From contig NZ_ATVA01000011.1 of assembly GCF_000420485.1 (NCBI RefSeq), forward strand, positions 535,855 to 599,854: a stretch of DNA of 64,000 nt, given 5' to 3'. Within the stretch, counting starts at the first letter, position 1. The number at the start of each line of letters is the position of its first letter. Below the pieces are notes generated by a model that searched no databases, had not been told where the DNA came from, and saw nothing but the letters and a program-made list of their open reading frames with translations. This document shows positions 33,278 through 41,901 of this stretch, piece after piece. Both the position numbers and the translations under genes were made by a program. The DNA comes from Paucidesulfovibrio longus DSM 6739 (GTDB lineage Bacteria > Desulfobacterota > Desulfovibrionia > Desulfovibrionales > Desulfovibrionaceae).

Positions 33278-34507
33278 GTGGACTTGAACAAGGAATTTTT
33301 CGCCTGCCTCGCCCTGCGCCATACTCCCGGCCTGGGCCCCCGCACCTGGAAAAAAATCCTGTCCGCCTACGACAGCGCCTATGAAGCCGTGCGCGACGTG
33401 CGCGGCTGGGCTGCTCTGCGCCTTGCCCGCCGCGACCAGATCGAGGCTGCCGAGCGCGAGGTTTGGCGTGCCGATGCCGAGGCCGAGTACCGCGCTGCCC
33501 GCTCGCGCGGCATGGACCCGGTCACCTGGAACGATCCCCGTTTTCCGCAGCGCCTGCGGGAAATCGCCGACCCCCCTCTCCTGCTTTACGCCGCAGGCGA
33601 CGCGGGCCTGCTTGCCGGACCCTGCGTGGCCGTGGTCGGGGCGCGCAAGTGCACGCGGCACGGCCTGGACGCGGCGGCCCGCATCAGCACGGAGCTGTCG
33701 CGCATGGGTTTGACGGTCGTTTCCGGACTGGCCCTGGGCGTGGACCGCGAAGCGCACCTGGGCGGCCTCTCCGGGGTGGGGTCTTCCGTGGCCGTGCTCG
33801 GCTGCGGGCTGGACGTGCGCTACCCCAAAGGCAACGGCGACCTGCGCGCGGCCCTGGAAGAGCGGGGCTGCGTGGTCTCGGAGTTCGCGCCGGGCACGCC
33901 GCCGGACGGCAATAACTTTCCCCATCGCAACCGGATCATCAGCGGCCTTTCCATGGGGGTGGTCGTGGCCGAGGCGGCCAAGCGCAGCGGCAGCCTGATC
34001 ACGGCCCGGCTGGCGGGCGAGCAGGGGCGGGATGTTTTCGCGTTGCCCGGACCTGCCGGACAGGCGGCGTTTACGGGATGCCACAGCCTGATTCGCGAGG
34101 GAGCTGTCCTGGCCGATTCCGGCGAGGACGTATTGCGTGAGCTTCGCTATCAGTTCGGCCCGGAGTTGAACGGATTGCCGCGTTCGGAACCGAAAGGCGG
34201 GGAGAGGCGGATCGAGCGGATCCAGGCGGCGTCGCTGCCCCCGGAGCGCGCCGCCGCGTTCGGCGACGAACGGCCGCAGGGGCCGGCTCCCCTGCCTTCC
34301 GAGCGTTTATCCGCGCCTGCTCCCGACCCTGACTCCGATCCCGACGGAAGGGCGGTCTGGGATCGGCTCGGCAGGGACCGCGTGCACATCGACGAATTGA
34401 CTCGCGGACTCGGATGGGAAAGCGCCCGCGTCAGTCAGACCCTGCTTTTGCTGGAAATGTCCGGCGCCGTGCGCCAATGGCCTGGGATGCGTTATTCGCG
34501 GTCCTGA
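33278..34507 (+). CDS. dprA: DNA-processing protein DprA
   Basis: Loads RecA on incoming single-stranded DNA during natural transformation and is widespread even where competence is unknown. 409 residues: an N-terminal helical/HhH part (about 1-75, LALRHTPGLGPRTWKKIL), a Rossmann fold (about 80-300: VAVVGARKCTRHG, VVSGLALGVDREAH, FPHRNRIISGLS, AKRSGSLITARLA), and a C-terminal winged helix (about 350-405). The start is GTG at 33278 and the ribosome site is weak. A low-complexity Pro/Asp linker sits before the winged helix. Confidence 0.92.
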   Translation: MDLNKEFFACLALRHTPGLGPRTWKKILSAYDSAYEAVRDVRGWAALRLARRDQIEAAEREVWRADAEAEYRAARSRGMDPVTWNDPRFPQRLREIADPPLLLYAAGDAGLLAGPCVAVVGARKCTRHGLDAAARISTELSRMGLTVVSGLALGVDREAHLGGLSGVGSSVAVLGCGLDVRYPKGNGDLRAALEERGCVVSEFAPGTPPDGNNFPHRNRIISGLSMGVVVAEAAKRSGSLITARLAGEQGRDVFALPGPAGQAAFTGCHSLIREGAVLADSGEDVLRELRYQFGPELNGLPRSEPKGGERRIERIQAASLPPERAAAFGDERPQGPAPLPSERLSAPAPDPDSDPDGRAVWDRLGRDRVHIDELTRGLGWESARVSQTLLLLEMSGAVRQWPGMRYSRS

Positions 34508-34529
34508 AGATGGCGGCCTAGGGCGGGAA

Positions 34530-34563
34530 AAAGGGCTCCGAATTCGGTTTCGGAGCCCTTTCG
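34530..34563. terminator. Bidirectional terminator
   Basis: Stem AAGGGCTCCGAA / TTCGGAGCCCTT (34531-34560), convergent between dprA and the dehydrogenase gene. Confidence 0.85.
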
Positions 34564-34567
34564 CGTT

Positions 34568-35557
34568 TCAGGATAAGCCCAGAACTTTGGGATTCAGGCA
34601 GGTGGGCGGCTTCTGGCCGGAAAGCATGGCCAGCAGGTTGCGCGCGGCCAGATCGGCCATGGCCTCGCGCGAGGAGCGCGTTGCCGAGCCCACATGGGGC
34701 AGCAGCACGGCGTTGGACAGGGCGGCAAGGCCTTCGGCCATGCGCGGCTCGTTTTCATACACGTCGAGTCCTGCGGCGGCGATCTCGCCGCTGCGCAGCG
34801 CCCGCACCAGATCGTCTTCCTTGATCACCGGACCGCGCGCCGTATTCACGAGCACGGCGGAGTTCTTCATTTTGCGGAAGGCGTCCATGTCGAACAGGTG
34901 CCGCGTGTCCGGCGTGAGCGGGCAGTGGACGCTCACGAAGTCCGACTCCGCGAGCAGCCTGTCGAAGGGGACGCACTCCGCGCCGAGCGTGTCGTCCAGG
35001 GCGGGATTTCGGCGGCCCGAAGGGGATTCGAGGTAGAGCACGCGCATGTCGAACCCGCGCGACATCATGGCCGTGGCCGTGCCGATGCGGCCCGCGCCCA
35101 CGATGCCCAGGGTCTTGCCGGAGACGTCCGCGCCGATGAATTGCAGCGGTCCCCAGCCCGGCCAGAGTCCGGAACGCATCACGCCGTCGGTTTCCACCAC
35201 GCGCCGCGCCGCCGCGAAGATCAGCGCCCAGGCCAGCTCCGCCGTGGCCTTGGTCAGCACGTCCGGGGTGTTGGAGACGGGAATGCCGCGCCGGGTGGCT
35301 TCGGCCACGTCGATGTTGTCGTAGCCCACGGCGTAGTTGGCGTAGCCCCGCAGCCGGGAGGCCGCGTCGAAGAATTCCGCGTCGATGCGGTCGCTGAGCA
35401 GGCCGATGACGCCGTCCGCTTCCCGCACCGCCAGAAGCAGCTCCTGGCGGGTCAGGGGGCGGTCCTGGTCGCTGACGCGGACCTTGGCCCGGCTCCGCAG
35501 CAGTTCCAGGCCGTTTTCAGGGATCTTTCTCGTGACGAAGACGTTCGGCAGGGTCAT
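34568..35557 (-). CDS. D-isomer-specific 2-hydroxyacid dehydrogenase (glyoxylate/hydroxypyruvate reductase-like)
   Basis: NAD(P)H-dependent reductase of a 2-oxoacid, 329 residues. Nucleotide-binding motif GAGRIGTA near 155-162 with a following hydrophobic strand. The catalytic set is visible: Arg in NTARGPV, Glu in YENEP and His in LLPHVGSA. Substrate choice among glyoxylate, hydroxypyruvate and others cannot be decided. A 152-residue exported protein gene lies 12 bp upstream on the same strand. Confidence 0.9.
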   Translation of the reverse strand: MTLPNVFVTRKIPENGLELLRSRAKVRVSDQDRPLTRQELLLAVREADGVIGLLSDRIDAEFFDAASRLRGYANYAVGYDNIDVAEATRRGIPVSNTPDVLTKATAELAWALIFAAARRVVETDGVMRSGLWPGWGPLQFIGADVSGKTLGIVGAGRIGTATAMMSRGFDMRVLYLESPSGRRNPALDDTLGAECVPFDRLLAESDFVSVHCPLTPDTRHLFDMDAFRKMKNSAVLVNTARGPVIKEDDLVRALRSGEIAAAGLDVYENEPRMAEGLAALSNAVLLPHVGSATRSSREAMADLAARNLLAMLSGQKPPTCLNPKVLGLS

Positions 35558-35569
35558 CTTTGCTCCAGT

Positions 35570-36028
35570 TTATTCCGGTTCGACCAAAAAAATCTTTTCC
35601 AGCAGCACGCGCCCTCCCTGGGAGATGCGCAGGAGCCACTGTCCGGGCACGGCGGCCTGTTCCTTCGTGAGCCTGTGCCAGAGGGCCTCTTCGGCCCCGA
35701 TGCGCGTGTGGTGCGTCTTGGCGATGCGCGGGCGCGGCGAGCCGTCCTCGGCTCCGCGCGCAGGACGGAAGCTGATGACGGTCTGGTAGGCGACGTCCGC
35801 CCCGTCCTTGCTACCGGTCAGGCGGAAGGTCACGCCGAAGGCCAGGCCTTCGCGGCCGGGGATCCGCTCTGTGCGCTGGGCTATGCGGACTTCTTTTCCG
35901 GCCAGCCCGTCTCCGCTGGCCAGGATGCCGTGATCGATGAGATCCAATTGGACCAGCGAAGCCGCCCCGGCCGCCGCAGCGCCGGAAAGTGCGGCGAGCA
36001 GCAGCAGAGTGGAAAGCATTGCGCGCAT
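35570..36028 (-). CDS. Small exported protein (DUF3859-like)
   Basis: A 152-residue exported protein. The ATG at 36028 follows GGAGGACGTC and gives a signal peptide MRAMLSTLLLLAALSGAAAAGA. The mature part begins VQLDLIDHGIL and ends WLLRISQGGRVLLEKIFLVEP, a pattern like the DUF3859 family, whose function is unknown. Probably co-transcribed with the dehydrogenase gene. Confidence 0.55.
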   Translation of the reverse strand: MRAMLSTLLLLAALSGAAAAGAASLVQLDLIDHGILASGDGLAGKEVRIAQRTERIPGREGLAFGVTFRLTGSKDGADVAYQTVISFRPARGAEDGSPRPRIAKTHHTRIGAEEALWHRLTKEQAAVPGQWLLRISQGGRVLLEKIFLVEPE

Positions 36029-36159
36029 GACGTCCTCCTTTTTGGGTGAGGGCATCGTAGGACGCCGGGGCCGCGAGATCAAGACTCTTTGCCATTCGGA
36101 GCCGAACGTGGCATGTTCGCGCGTCCGTCCTGGACGGAGAAAACACCCGTGAGGTAGAC

Positions 36160-36432
36160 ATGGACTGGAAACTTTTTTTGTCCGCGTTCGGCACGCTTTT
36201 TCTGGCCGAGCTGGGAGACAAGACGCAGCTCGCCTGCGTGCTCATGGCCGCGCGTACGGAAAAGCCCTGGGCCGTATTTTTCGGGGCCTCTCTGGCCTTG
36301 GTTTTGGTCAGTTTCCTTGGGGTCATGTTCGCCCAGCTGATCTGCAACTATGTGCCCCAGAACCTGATCAAGAAGGTCGCTGCCGTCGGCTTCGTGGTCA
36401 TGGGCGGCCTGATCTGGTTCGATAAGCTTTAG
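36160..36432 (+). CDS. Half-size GDT1/TMEM165 (UPF0016) family transporter
   Basis: A 90-residue inner-membrane protein with the family signature ELGDKTQ at about 16-22 in the first helix and two further helices. Standard members carry two such repeats (about 190-250 residues); this has one, so it must pair with itself or with another half. The family exports Mn2+ or moves Ca2+/H+. GAGGT lies before the ATG. No second copy is seen nearby. Confidence 0.85.
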   Translation: MDWKLFLSAFGTLFLAELGDKTQLACVLMAARTEKPWAVFFGASLALVLVSFLGVMFAQLICNYVPQNLIKKVAAVGFVVMGGLIWFDKL

Positions 36433-36509
36433 CCATCCGAAGAAAAAAGGGATTGCCCTGAACCCGCAGATTCCCTATTCTCGGCTTCACTACCCAAAGG
36501 CCCAGAACG

Positions 36510-36893
36510 ATGCAGAAGATCCCGCTCAAGCTCGCCAAACCAGGCATGATCCTGGCCCGATCGGTCACCCGTGAGAACGGCATCACCGTCGTGGCCGAGG
36601 GATTCGAATTGACCGAATCGCTGATCCGGCGTCTGGAGGGCATGAAGATCGAGCGCGTCGTGGTCAAGGGGAACCCCGTGCGCATGGATGGCGGCGGCAC
36701 CACCGCCTTCGACGAGCGCCTCGCCCGGCTGGACCATCTTTTCCGGGCCTATGAGAAGGATCAGTGGATGCGCAAGGTCAAGGCGTTCCTGGCCAATTAT
36801 TTCCGTCTCAAGGCGGCTGCCCAGGCCGCGGCCGAGGCTGCCGAGCGGGAAGCGCTCGACGCTGCCGATGCCGAGTCCGGAGAGGAGCAGTAA
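36510..36893 (+). CDS. Small protein paired with the HDOD protein
   Basis: A 127-residue cytoplasmic protein. The first 55 residues (LKLAKPGMILARSV, GITVVAEGFELTESLIRRLEGMKIERVVV) look like the short beta-rich N-terminal segment found at the start of many HD-GYP and related proteins. The rest is a basic then Ala/Glu-rich helical tail. It lies 3 bases before the HDOD gene, so the pair may be one function split over two chains. No activity can be assigned. Confidence 0.6.
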   Translation: MQKIPLKLAKPGMILARSVTRENGITVVAEGFELTESLIRRLEGMKIERVVVKGNPVRMDGGGTTAFDERLARLDHLFRAYEKDQWMRKVKAFLANYFRLKAAAQAAAEAAEREALDAADAESGEEQ

Positions 36894-36896
36894 GCC

Positions 36897-37733
36897 ATGC
36901 AGGAAGACCTTCAGACGCTCGTCAAGGGACAGGTGCTCGCCGTCAAGGATCTCCCGACCCTGCCCGGCGTGCTCGACGAGGTGACCAAGCTCGTGCAGGA
37001 TCCGGATTCCTCCACGGAGCAGATTTCCAAGGCCATCTCGCGCGACCAGGTGCTCTCCGCGAAAGTGCTGAAGATGGTCAACTCCCCGGTCTACGGATTT
37101 CCCGGCCGGATCAGCTCCATCCAGCACGCCCTGGTGCTGCTCGGCTTCAACGTCATTCGCGGCATCATCATATCCACTTCGGTCTTCGACATCATGCAGG
37201 CGGCCATGAAGGGACTCTGGCAGCACAGCCTCGGCTGCGCCACGGCCTGCGGCATCGTGGCCCGCCGGGCGGGATACGAGGAGCCGGAGGAATTCGCCGT
37301 GGCCGGACTGCTGCACGACCTGGGCAAGGTCGTGGCCGCCGTGCAGCTGCCGGAAATGCTCGAACGCATCTCCGAAACCGTGCGCACCCGGGACATTTCC
37401 TTCTACCAGGCCGAGAAGGAAATCATGGGCTTCGGGCACGACCGCATCAATTCCTGGCTGGGGCGGCACTGGCGGCTGCCCGCCAACCTGCGCGAGGCCA
37501 TGGCCTGGCACCACAAGCCGGAATCGGCGCAGAACTATCCGGAAATCACCGCCGCCGTGCATGTCAGCGATTTTCTGGTCCGGGCCTTCGAGTTCGGCAA
37601 CGCGGGCGACGACCACATCTCCTACCTTTCGCCCAAGGCCGTGAACACCCTGGGCCTGCGCATGGCCGACCTGGAACGGATCATGGACGAGCTGGCCGAG
37701 AGTTTCCTGGACATCTCGGAATTGACTTTTTGA
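36897..37733 (+). CDS. HDOD-domain protein
   Basis: A 278-residue protein with an HDOD domain (about 12-210: LPTLPGVLDEVTKLVQDPDSS, VLKMVNSPVYGF, IQHALVLLGFNVIRG). A partial HD motif, AVAGLLHDLGKVV, is near 140. HDOD proteins are regulators related to HD phosphohydrolases but mostly lack activity. Context with a small partner protein and a REC-GGDEF protein downstream suggests a signalling role. Confidence 0.85.
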   Translation: MQEDLQTLVKGQVLAVKDLPTLPGVLDEVTKLVQDPDSSTEQISKAISRDQVLSAKVLKMVNSPVYGFPGRISSIQHALVLLGFNVIRGIIISTSVFDIMQAAMKGLWQHSLGCATACGIVARRAGYEEPEEFAVAGLLHDLGKVVAAVQLPEMLERISETVRTRDISFYQAEKEIMGFGHDRINSWLGRHWRLPANLREAMAWHHKPESAQNYPEITAAVHVSDFLVRAFEFGNAGDDHISYLSPKAVNTLGLRMADLERIMDELAESFLDISELTF

Positions 37734-37789
37734 CCCCGGCGCAGCCGTTCTTTTTGACCGCACCCCGGACACGGTGCTAGTAATCACTT

Positions 37790-38761
37790 ATGGATGCGCG
37801 CGTCTCCCCCTGTTATTTCAATCATCCCCAACGAATCTTCCTCGTCACGGTCGATTCGGAGCTGCTGCGTCTGCTGGAGCAGCTCTGGTGGCCCGGCTGC
37901 ATGGAGTTCGTGCATTTCAGCCGCGCCACGGACGCCCTGGAGATGCTCTTTGAAAACCCGCCGGACCTGCTGCTCGCGGACCAGCGTCTGCCGGACATGA
38001 CCGGGGCGCAGCTCGCCAACCTGGTCAAGGCCGAGAACGTCTATCGCCAATTGCCCGTGATCCTCTGCCTCGACCACGAGGACATGGAATATCCCTGGGA
38101 CTGGAACGAAGTGGAGGTGGACGATTTTCTTTTTCGCCCCTTCATGGCCGCCGAGGCGCGCGACCGCATCAATCTGACGCTCTTGCGCGCCCTGCGCGCC
38201 CTGGATGCCAACCCCCTTTCCAAGCTGCCCGGCAACACGAGCATCATCCAGCGCACCCAGGATCTCGTGGAGCGCAAGGAGGCCTTCGCCCTGGGATACG
38301 TGGACCTGGACCACTTCAAGTCCTTCAACGACAAGTACGGCTTTTCGCGCGGGGACGAAGTCCTGATGATGACCGCGCGGCTGATCGTGAACACCGTGCG
38401 GGACGTGGTGCGGGACAAGCGCGAACTCTCCTTCGTGGGGCACGTCGGCGGCGACGACTTCGTGTTCATCGTGGCCGAAAAGCGTGCCGAGGAGGTCTGC
38501 CGCCGGATCATCGCGGCCTTCGACGGCATCGTTCGCGGGTTTTATGACCAGGCCGACCGCAAGGAGGGCGGCATCCGCTCCACGGACCGCAAGGGCAATG
38601 CCTGCTATTTCCCGTTCATGGCCGTTTCCATTGCCGTGGTCCTGAACCACGGCGGCAAGCTCAAGCATGCGGGCGAAGCCGCCACCATCGCCGCCGGGCT
38701 GAAGAAGAAGGCCAAGGAAAATCCAGGGAGCAGCTATGTCATCGACCAGCGCAGGGCCTGA
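37790..38761 (+). CDS. Response regulator with degenerate GGDEF domain
   Basis: 323 residues. The N-terminal receiver-like domain has a likely phospho-acceptor D64 (LLADQRLPDMTG). A C-terminal GGDEF-like domain (about 155-318) contains YVDLDHFKSFNDKYGFSRGDEV and HVGGDDFVFIV. The signature is GGDDF rather than GGDEF, and the RxxD inhibitory site is not in place, so cyclase activity is uncertain. Its last 26 bases overlap the xerC start. It may make or sense c-di-GMP. Confidence 0.8.
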   Translation: MDARVSPCYFNHPQRIFLVTVDSELLRLLEQLWWPGCMEFVHFSRATDALEMLFENPPDLLLADQRLPDMTGAQLANLVKAENVYRQLPVILCLDHEDMEYPWDWNEVEVDDFLFRPFMAAEARDRINLTLLRALRALDANPLSKLPGNTSIIQRTQDLVERKEAFALGYVDLDHFKSFNDKYGFSRGDEVLMMTARLIVNTVRDVVRDKRELSFVGHVGGDDFVFIVAEKRAEEVCRRIIAAFDGIVRGFYDQADRKEGGIRSTDRKGNACYFPFMAVSIAVVLNHGGKLKHAGEAATIAAGLKKKAKENPGSSYVIDQRRA

Positions 38762-39770
38762 GCGCGGCACGGGCGGCCTTTCCGAAGTCGCGCGCGGCTT
38801 CATCGCCTGGCTCGGCGTGGAGAAGGGCTATTCTCCGGCCACCTTGCGCAGCTATCGCACCGATCTCGTCCAGTTCGAAGAGTACCTCCGCAGCGTCGGG
38901 CTCGACCTGGACCGCTTCGACGAAGTGCGTAAGGACCATGTCCGCGGCCTGCTGGCCCGGCTCCACCGGCAAGGCGTGAAAAAGAGTTCCGTCAGCCGCA
39001 AGCTTTCCTCCCTGCGCGCCTTTTTCCGCTACCTCGACGGCCAGGGCGTGCTCGCGGCCGATCCCACGCAGGGAGTCCGCAACCCCAAGCAGGAGCGCCA
39101 CCATCCCCGCGCCCTGAACGTGGATCAGGCCGTGTCCGTGGTCGACGCTCCCGTGCCGGAAGACGCCGAGGGCCTGCGCGACCTGGCTCTGGCGGAACTG
39201 CTCTACGGATCCGGCCTGCGCATCAGCGAGGCGCTGGGCCTGGACGTGGACGACGTGGACCCCGGTTCGGGCATGATCCGGGTCATGGGCAAGGGCTCCA
39301 AGGAACGGCTCAGCCCGCTTGGCGACGCCAGCGCCGAAAGGTTGCGCGCCTGGCTGCGCCGTCGGCATGAGCTTGTCGCCGACCCGGCGGAACGGGCTCT
39401 TTTTCTCGGCGCGCGCGGCGGGCGCCTGAACCGCAGGCAGGCGGCGCGCATCGTGGCCTCCCTGGCCAAGGCCGCGGGATTGCCCCAAAGCGTGCACCCG
39501 CACATGCTGCGCGGCAGCTTCGCCAGCCATATGCTTCAGGCCGGAGCCGACCTGCGGGACGTGCAGGAGCTGCTCGGCCATGAGCGCATCTCCACGACCC
39601 AGCGGTACACGAGTCTGGACTTGCAGCACGTCATGAGGGTATACGACCGGGCGCACCCGTTGTCCGGGAGCGAAACGGACCGGCCCGGCGACCCTGACGG
39701 TCAGGGCGGCGGCTCCGTTGACGAACGTCCCGGAAAGGGCGGCAAGACCCCTGAGAAAAAAGGAGAATAA
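38736..39770 (+). CDS. xerC: Tyrosine recombinase XerC
   Basis: Site-specific recombinase that resolves chromosome dimers with a partner at dif. 344 residues: a SAM-like N-terminal core-binding domain (about 15-105) and a catalytic domain. The active set is complete: R162 (YGSGLRISE), K186, H256 and R259 ([12 protein letters not shown]), H282 (LLGHERI) and Y291 (TTQRYTSL). Residue 260 is Gly where His is usual. The C-terminal 40 residues are a disordered Gly/Pro/Lys tail. No mobile element borders it, so a housekeeping role is likely. It overlaps the GGDEF gene. Confidence 0.88.
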   Translation: MSSTSAGPERGTGGLSEVARGFIAWLGVEKGYSPATLRSYRTDLVQFEEYLRSVGLDLDRFDEVRKDHVRGLLARLHRQGVKKSSVSRKLSSLRAFFRYLDGQGVLAADPTQGVRNPKQERHHPRALNVDQAVSVVDAPVPEDAEGLRDLALAELLYGSGLRISEALGLDVDDVDPGSGMIRVMGKGSKERLSPLGDASAERLRAWLRRRHELVADPAERALFLGARGGRLNRRQAARIVASLAKAAGLPQSVHPHMLRGSFASHMLQAGADLRDVQELLGHERISTTQRYTSLDLQHVMRVYDRAHPLSGSETDRPGDPDGQGGGSVDERPGKGGKTPEKKGE

Positions 39771-39771
39771 G

Positions 39772-40281
39772 ATGTCCAACCCCATGGTTTTGATGGAAAC
39801 GTCCCACGGCGATATCCTCATCGAGCTTTTTGAGGACAAGGCCCCCAAGACGGTGGCCAACTTTCTGCGCTATGTGGACGAGGAATTTTACGACGGCCTG
39901 ATCTTTCACCGCGTCATCAACGGATTCATGATCCAGGGCGGCGGCATGAACGTGATGATGAAGGAGAAGGAAACCCATGAACCCATCGAGAACGAGGCCA
40001 ATAACGGCCTGAAGAACGAGCTGGGCACCCTGGCCATGGCCCGGACCCAGGCTCCGCACTCCGCCTCCAGCCAGTTCTTCATCAACGTCAAGGACAACGC
40101 CTTCCTGGACTTCAAGAGCGAGACCCCCGAAGGCTGGGGATATTGCGTCTTCGGCAAGGTCGCCGAGGGCATGGAGACCGTGGACAAGATCAAGAAGGTC
40201 CGCACCAAGACCGTGGGCTACCACGCCGACGTTCCCGTGGACCTGGTGACCATCAATTCGGCGCGTCGCTTCGAGGTCTAG
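39772..40281 (+). CDS. ppiB: Cyclophilin-type peptidyl-prolyl isomerase
   Basis: Catalyses proline isomerisation in protein folding, cytoplasmic as no signal peptide is seen. The ATG at 39772 has AAAAGGAG before it and gives a normal 169-residue chain. Family motifs: [13 protein letters not shown], with the catalytic Arg, [16 protein letters not shown], and [11 protein letters not shown] terminator follows at 40311-40340. Confidence 0.94.
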   Translation: MSNPMVLMETSHGDILIELFEDKAPKTVANFLRYVDEEFYDGLIFHRVINGFMIQGGGMNVMMKEKETHEPIENEANNGLKNELGTLAMARTQAPHSASSQFFINVKDNAFLDFKSETPEGWGYCVFGKVAEGMETVDKIKKVRTKTVGYHADVPVDLVTINSARRFEV

Positions 40282-40310
40282 CCTCGGAAAACGCTTTCCG
40301 ATCGAGGGAG

Positions 40311-40340
40311 AGGCCCGGCGCTCAGGCGGCGGGCCTTTTT
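40311..40340 (+). terminator. Terminator of ppiB
   Basis: Stem AGGCCCG / CGGGCCT with a 12-nt loop, then a T run (40336-40340). Confidence 0.75.
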
Positions 40341-40347
40341 CTTTCGC

Positions 40348-40380
40348 GCAAAAAAAGCCCCCTGCGGACAGGGGGCTTTG
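40348..40380 (-). terminator. Terminator of the nitronate monooxygenase gene
   Basis: On the minus strand AAAGCCCCCTG, loop, CAGGGGGCTTT followed by TTTT, just past the gene end. Confidence 0.85.
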
Positions 40381-40404
40381 CGTACGGGAGCTTGGAGCGC
40401 CGTG

Positions 40405-41823
40405 TTATTCGGTGTCGGACTGGAGCCGGTCCGGCATGCAGTCCTGCAAGGTGTTGCTGACCTTTTCCTGGACCTGCGTCAGGTACTGGCGGGCGTTTTC
40501 CTTGCGTCGGACAGCCCCTTCCTGGACCTGCGTCAGGTACAGCTTCGCGCCTTCCTTGCAGCGGGCGGCGTTGCCGTGCATCTGCTCCAGGTACTGCCTG
40601 GCGCTCTGGGTGCGGCGGGCCGCCTCTTCCTGGGCCTGCTCCAGATATTTGCGCGCGCTGAGCTTGCAGCGGGCCGCATTGCCCTGCAACTGCTCCAGGC
40701 AGTGCCTGGCGTTTTCCACATAGCGGGCGGTCCGGCTGGCGCTGTAGCGGCAGGCTTCTTCCGAAAGCGAGGCGAAGAGTTCCTTGACCGTGACGATCTT
40801 GTCCACGAGGTAGGCGTTGGCCCCGGCAAAGGCGAAGCCGTGCTTGAGAATGCCGCGCTTGGCGTTCATCAGCGCCTTGGCGATGCAGTAGGGGCCTTCT
40901 TCCTGCGGGCAGGAGGCCAGGCACTTGTAGGGGCATTTGTGCGGCTTGAGCTGGCCGCTTTGGACCTTGTCCAGGAATGCGTTGCCCACGGCGCGTCCGG
41001 GCAGGCCAACCGGGCTCTGGATGACGCGGATGTCTTCCTTCTTGGCGTTGACGAAGGCCATCTTGAACTCGATGTCCGCGTCGCATTCCTCGGTGGCCAC
41101 GAAGCGGGTGCCCATCTGCACGCCCGCGGCGCCCATCTCCAGGAAGCGTACGATGTCCGCTCCGGAATAGACGCCACCGGCCGCGATGACCGGGATGGGA
41201 CGTTTGGCGATGGTCTCGAACTCGCGCACCGCCTCGATGGTCTGGGGCACGATCTTTTCAAGGGCGTATTCGGGATCGTCCAGCTGCTCGCGCTTGAAGC
41301 CGAGGTGGCCGCCGGCCTTGGGGCCTTCGACGACGAAGGCGTCCGGCAGGCGGTTGAAGCGCTTGAGCCACTTCTTGCAGATCAAGGTGGCGGCGCGGCC
41401 GGAGGAGACGATGGGCACGAGTTTGGTGTGGATTTTGCCCTTGAGTTCTTCGGGCAGGTGCGCGGGCATGTCCAGGGGCAGCCCGGCCCCGGCGATGATC
41501 ACGTCGATGCCCTCGCGCACGGACGTGCGCACGAGCTCGGCGAAGTTGGTCAATGCGCACATGATGTTCACGCCGAGGACGCCGTTGGTCATTTCGCGCG
41601 CCTTGCGGATTTCCTTTTTCAGGGCGCGCAGGTCGGCTTCTTCGGGGTTGGTGGCGCGGTCGGGCTCGTACATGCCGATCATGGGGGTGGCGATGACGCC
41701 GACTCCGCCCTGGTTGGCGACAGCGGACGCCAACCCGGAAAGGGAGATGCCGACGCCCATGCCGCCCTGAATGATGGGCAGCCGGGCTACGAGATCGCCG
41801 ATGTGCAGGCTGGGAAGGCTCAT
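40405..41823 (-). CDS. Nitronate monooxygenase-family FMN protein with an 18-residue repeat tail
   Basis: 472 residues. The first about 345 form a TIM-barrel FMN enzyme of the nitronate monooxygenase/FabK-like family: PIIQGGMGVGIS, the AGAGLP and IVSSGRAA strands, EGPKAGGHLG with the usual catalytic-type His, VIAAGGVYSGADI and GAAGVQMGTRF. A Cys-rich stretch, KCPYKCLASCPQEEGPYC (297-313), follows. Residues 366-455 are five tandem 18-residue repeats, not part of the family. The enzyme oxidises nitronates or related compounds. LhgO lies upstream on the same strand, 78 bases away. Confidence 0.85.
   Translation of the reverse strand: MSLPSLHIGDLVARLPIIQGGMGVGISLSGLASAVANQGGVGVIATPMIGMYEPDRATNPEEADLRALKKEIRKAREMTNGVLGVNIMCALTNFAELVRTSVREGIDVIIAGAGLPLDMPAHLPEELKGKIHTKLVPIVSSGRAATLICKKWLKRFNRLPDAFVVEGPKAGGHLGFKREQLDDPEYALEKIVPQTIEAVREFETIAKRPIPVIAAGGVYSGADIVRFLEMGAAGVQMGTRFVATEECDADIEFKMAFVNAKKEDIRVIQSPVGLPGRAVGNAFLDKVQSGQLKPHKCPYKCLASCPQEEGPYCIAKALMNAKRGILKHGFAFAGANAYLVDKIVTVKELFASLSEEACRYSASRTARYVENARHCLEQLQGNAARCKLSARKYLEQAQEEAARRTQSARQYLEQMHGNAARCKEGAKLYLTQVQEGAVRRKENARQYLTQVQEKVSNTLQDCMPDRLQSDTE
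40459..40728 (-). repeat. Five tandem 54-bp coding repeats (18 residues each)
   Basis: Residues 366-383, 384-401, 402-419, 420-437 and 438-455 of the nitronate monooxygenase-family protein. Units read like ARCKLSARKYLEQAQEEA and ARRTQSARQYLEQMHGNA, with conserved (A/V)R at 1-2, A-(R/K) at 7-8, L at 11 and Q at 13 and 15. Eighteen residues equal five helix turns, so the hydrophobic side keeps its register. Confidence 0.85.
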
Positions 41824-41901
41824 GAATCAATTCTCCGTGTAAGGTTGCTCGAAACGCCTTTCAGGCTGTTTGCGGGTGAGTGAATACCCGCTTGTCCTGA
41901 T

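Noticed and set aside
36083..36159. A Mn2+ (yybP-ykoY) riboswitch before the GDT1-like gene
   Set aside because: The gap is too short and lacks the conserved bulges of that riboswitch.
38736..39770. An integrase of a mobile element
   Set aside because: Full XerC layout and no att-like repeats, tRNA junction or cargo genes next to it; the nearest tRNA is 16 kb away.
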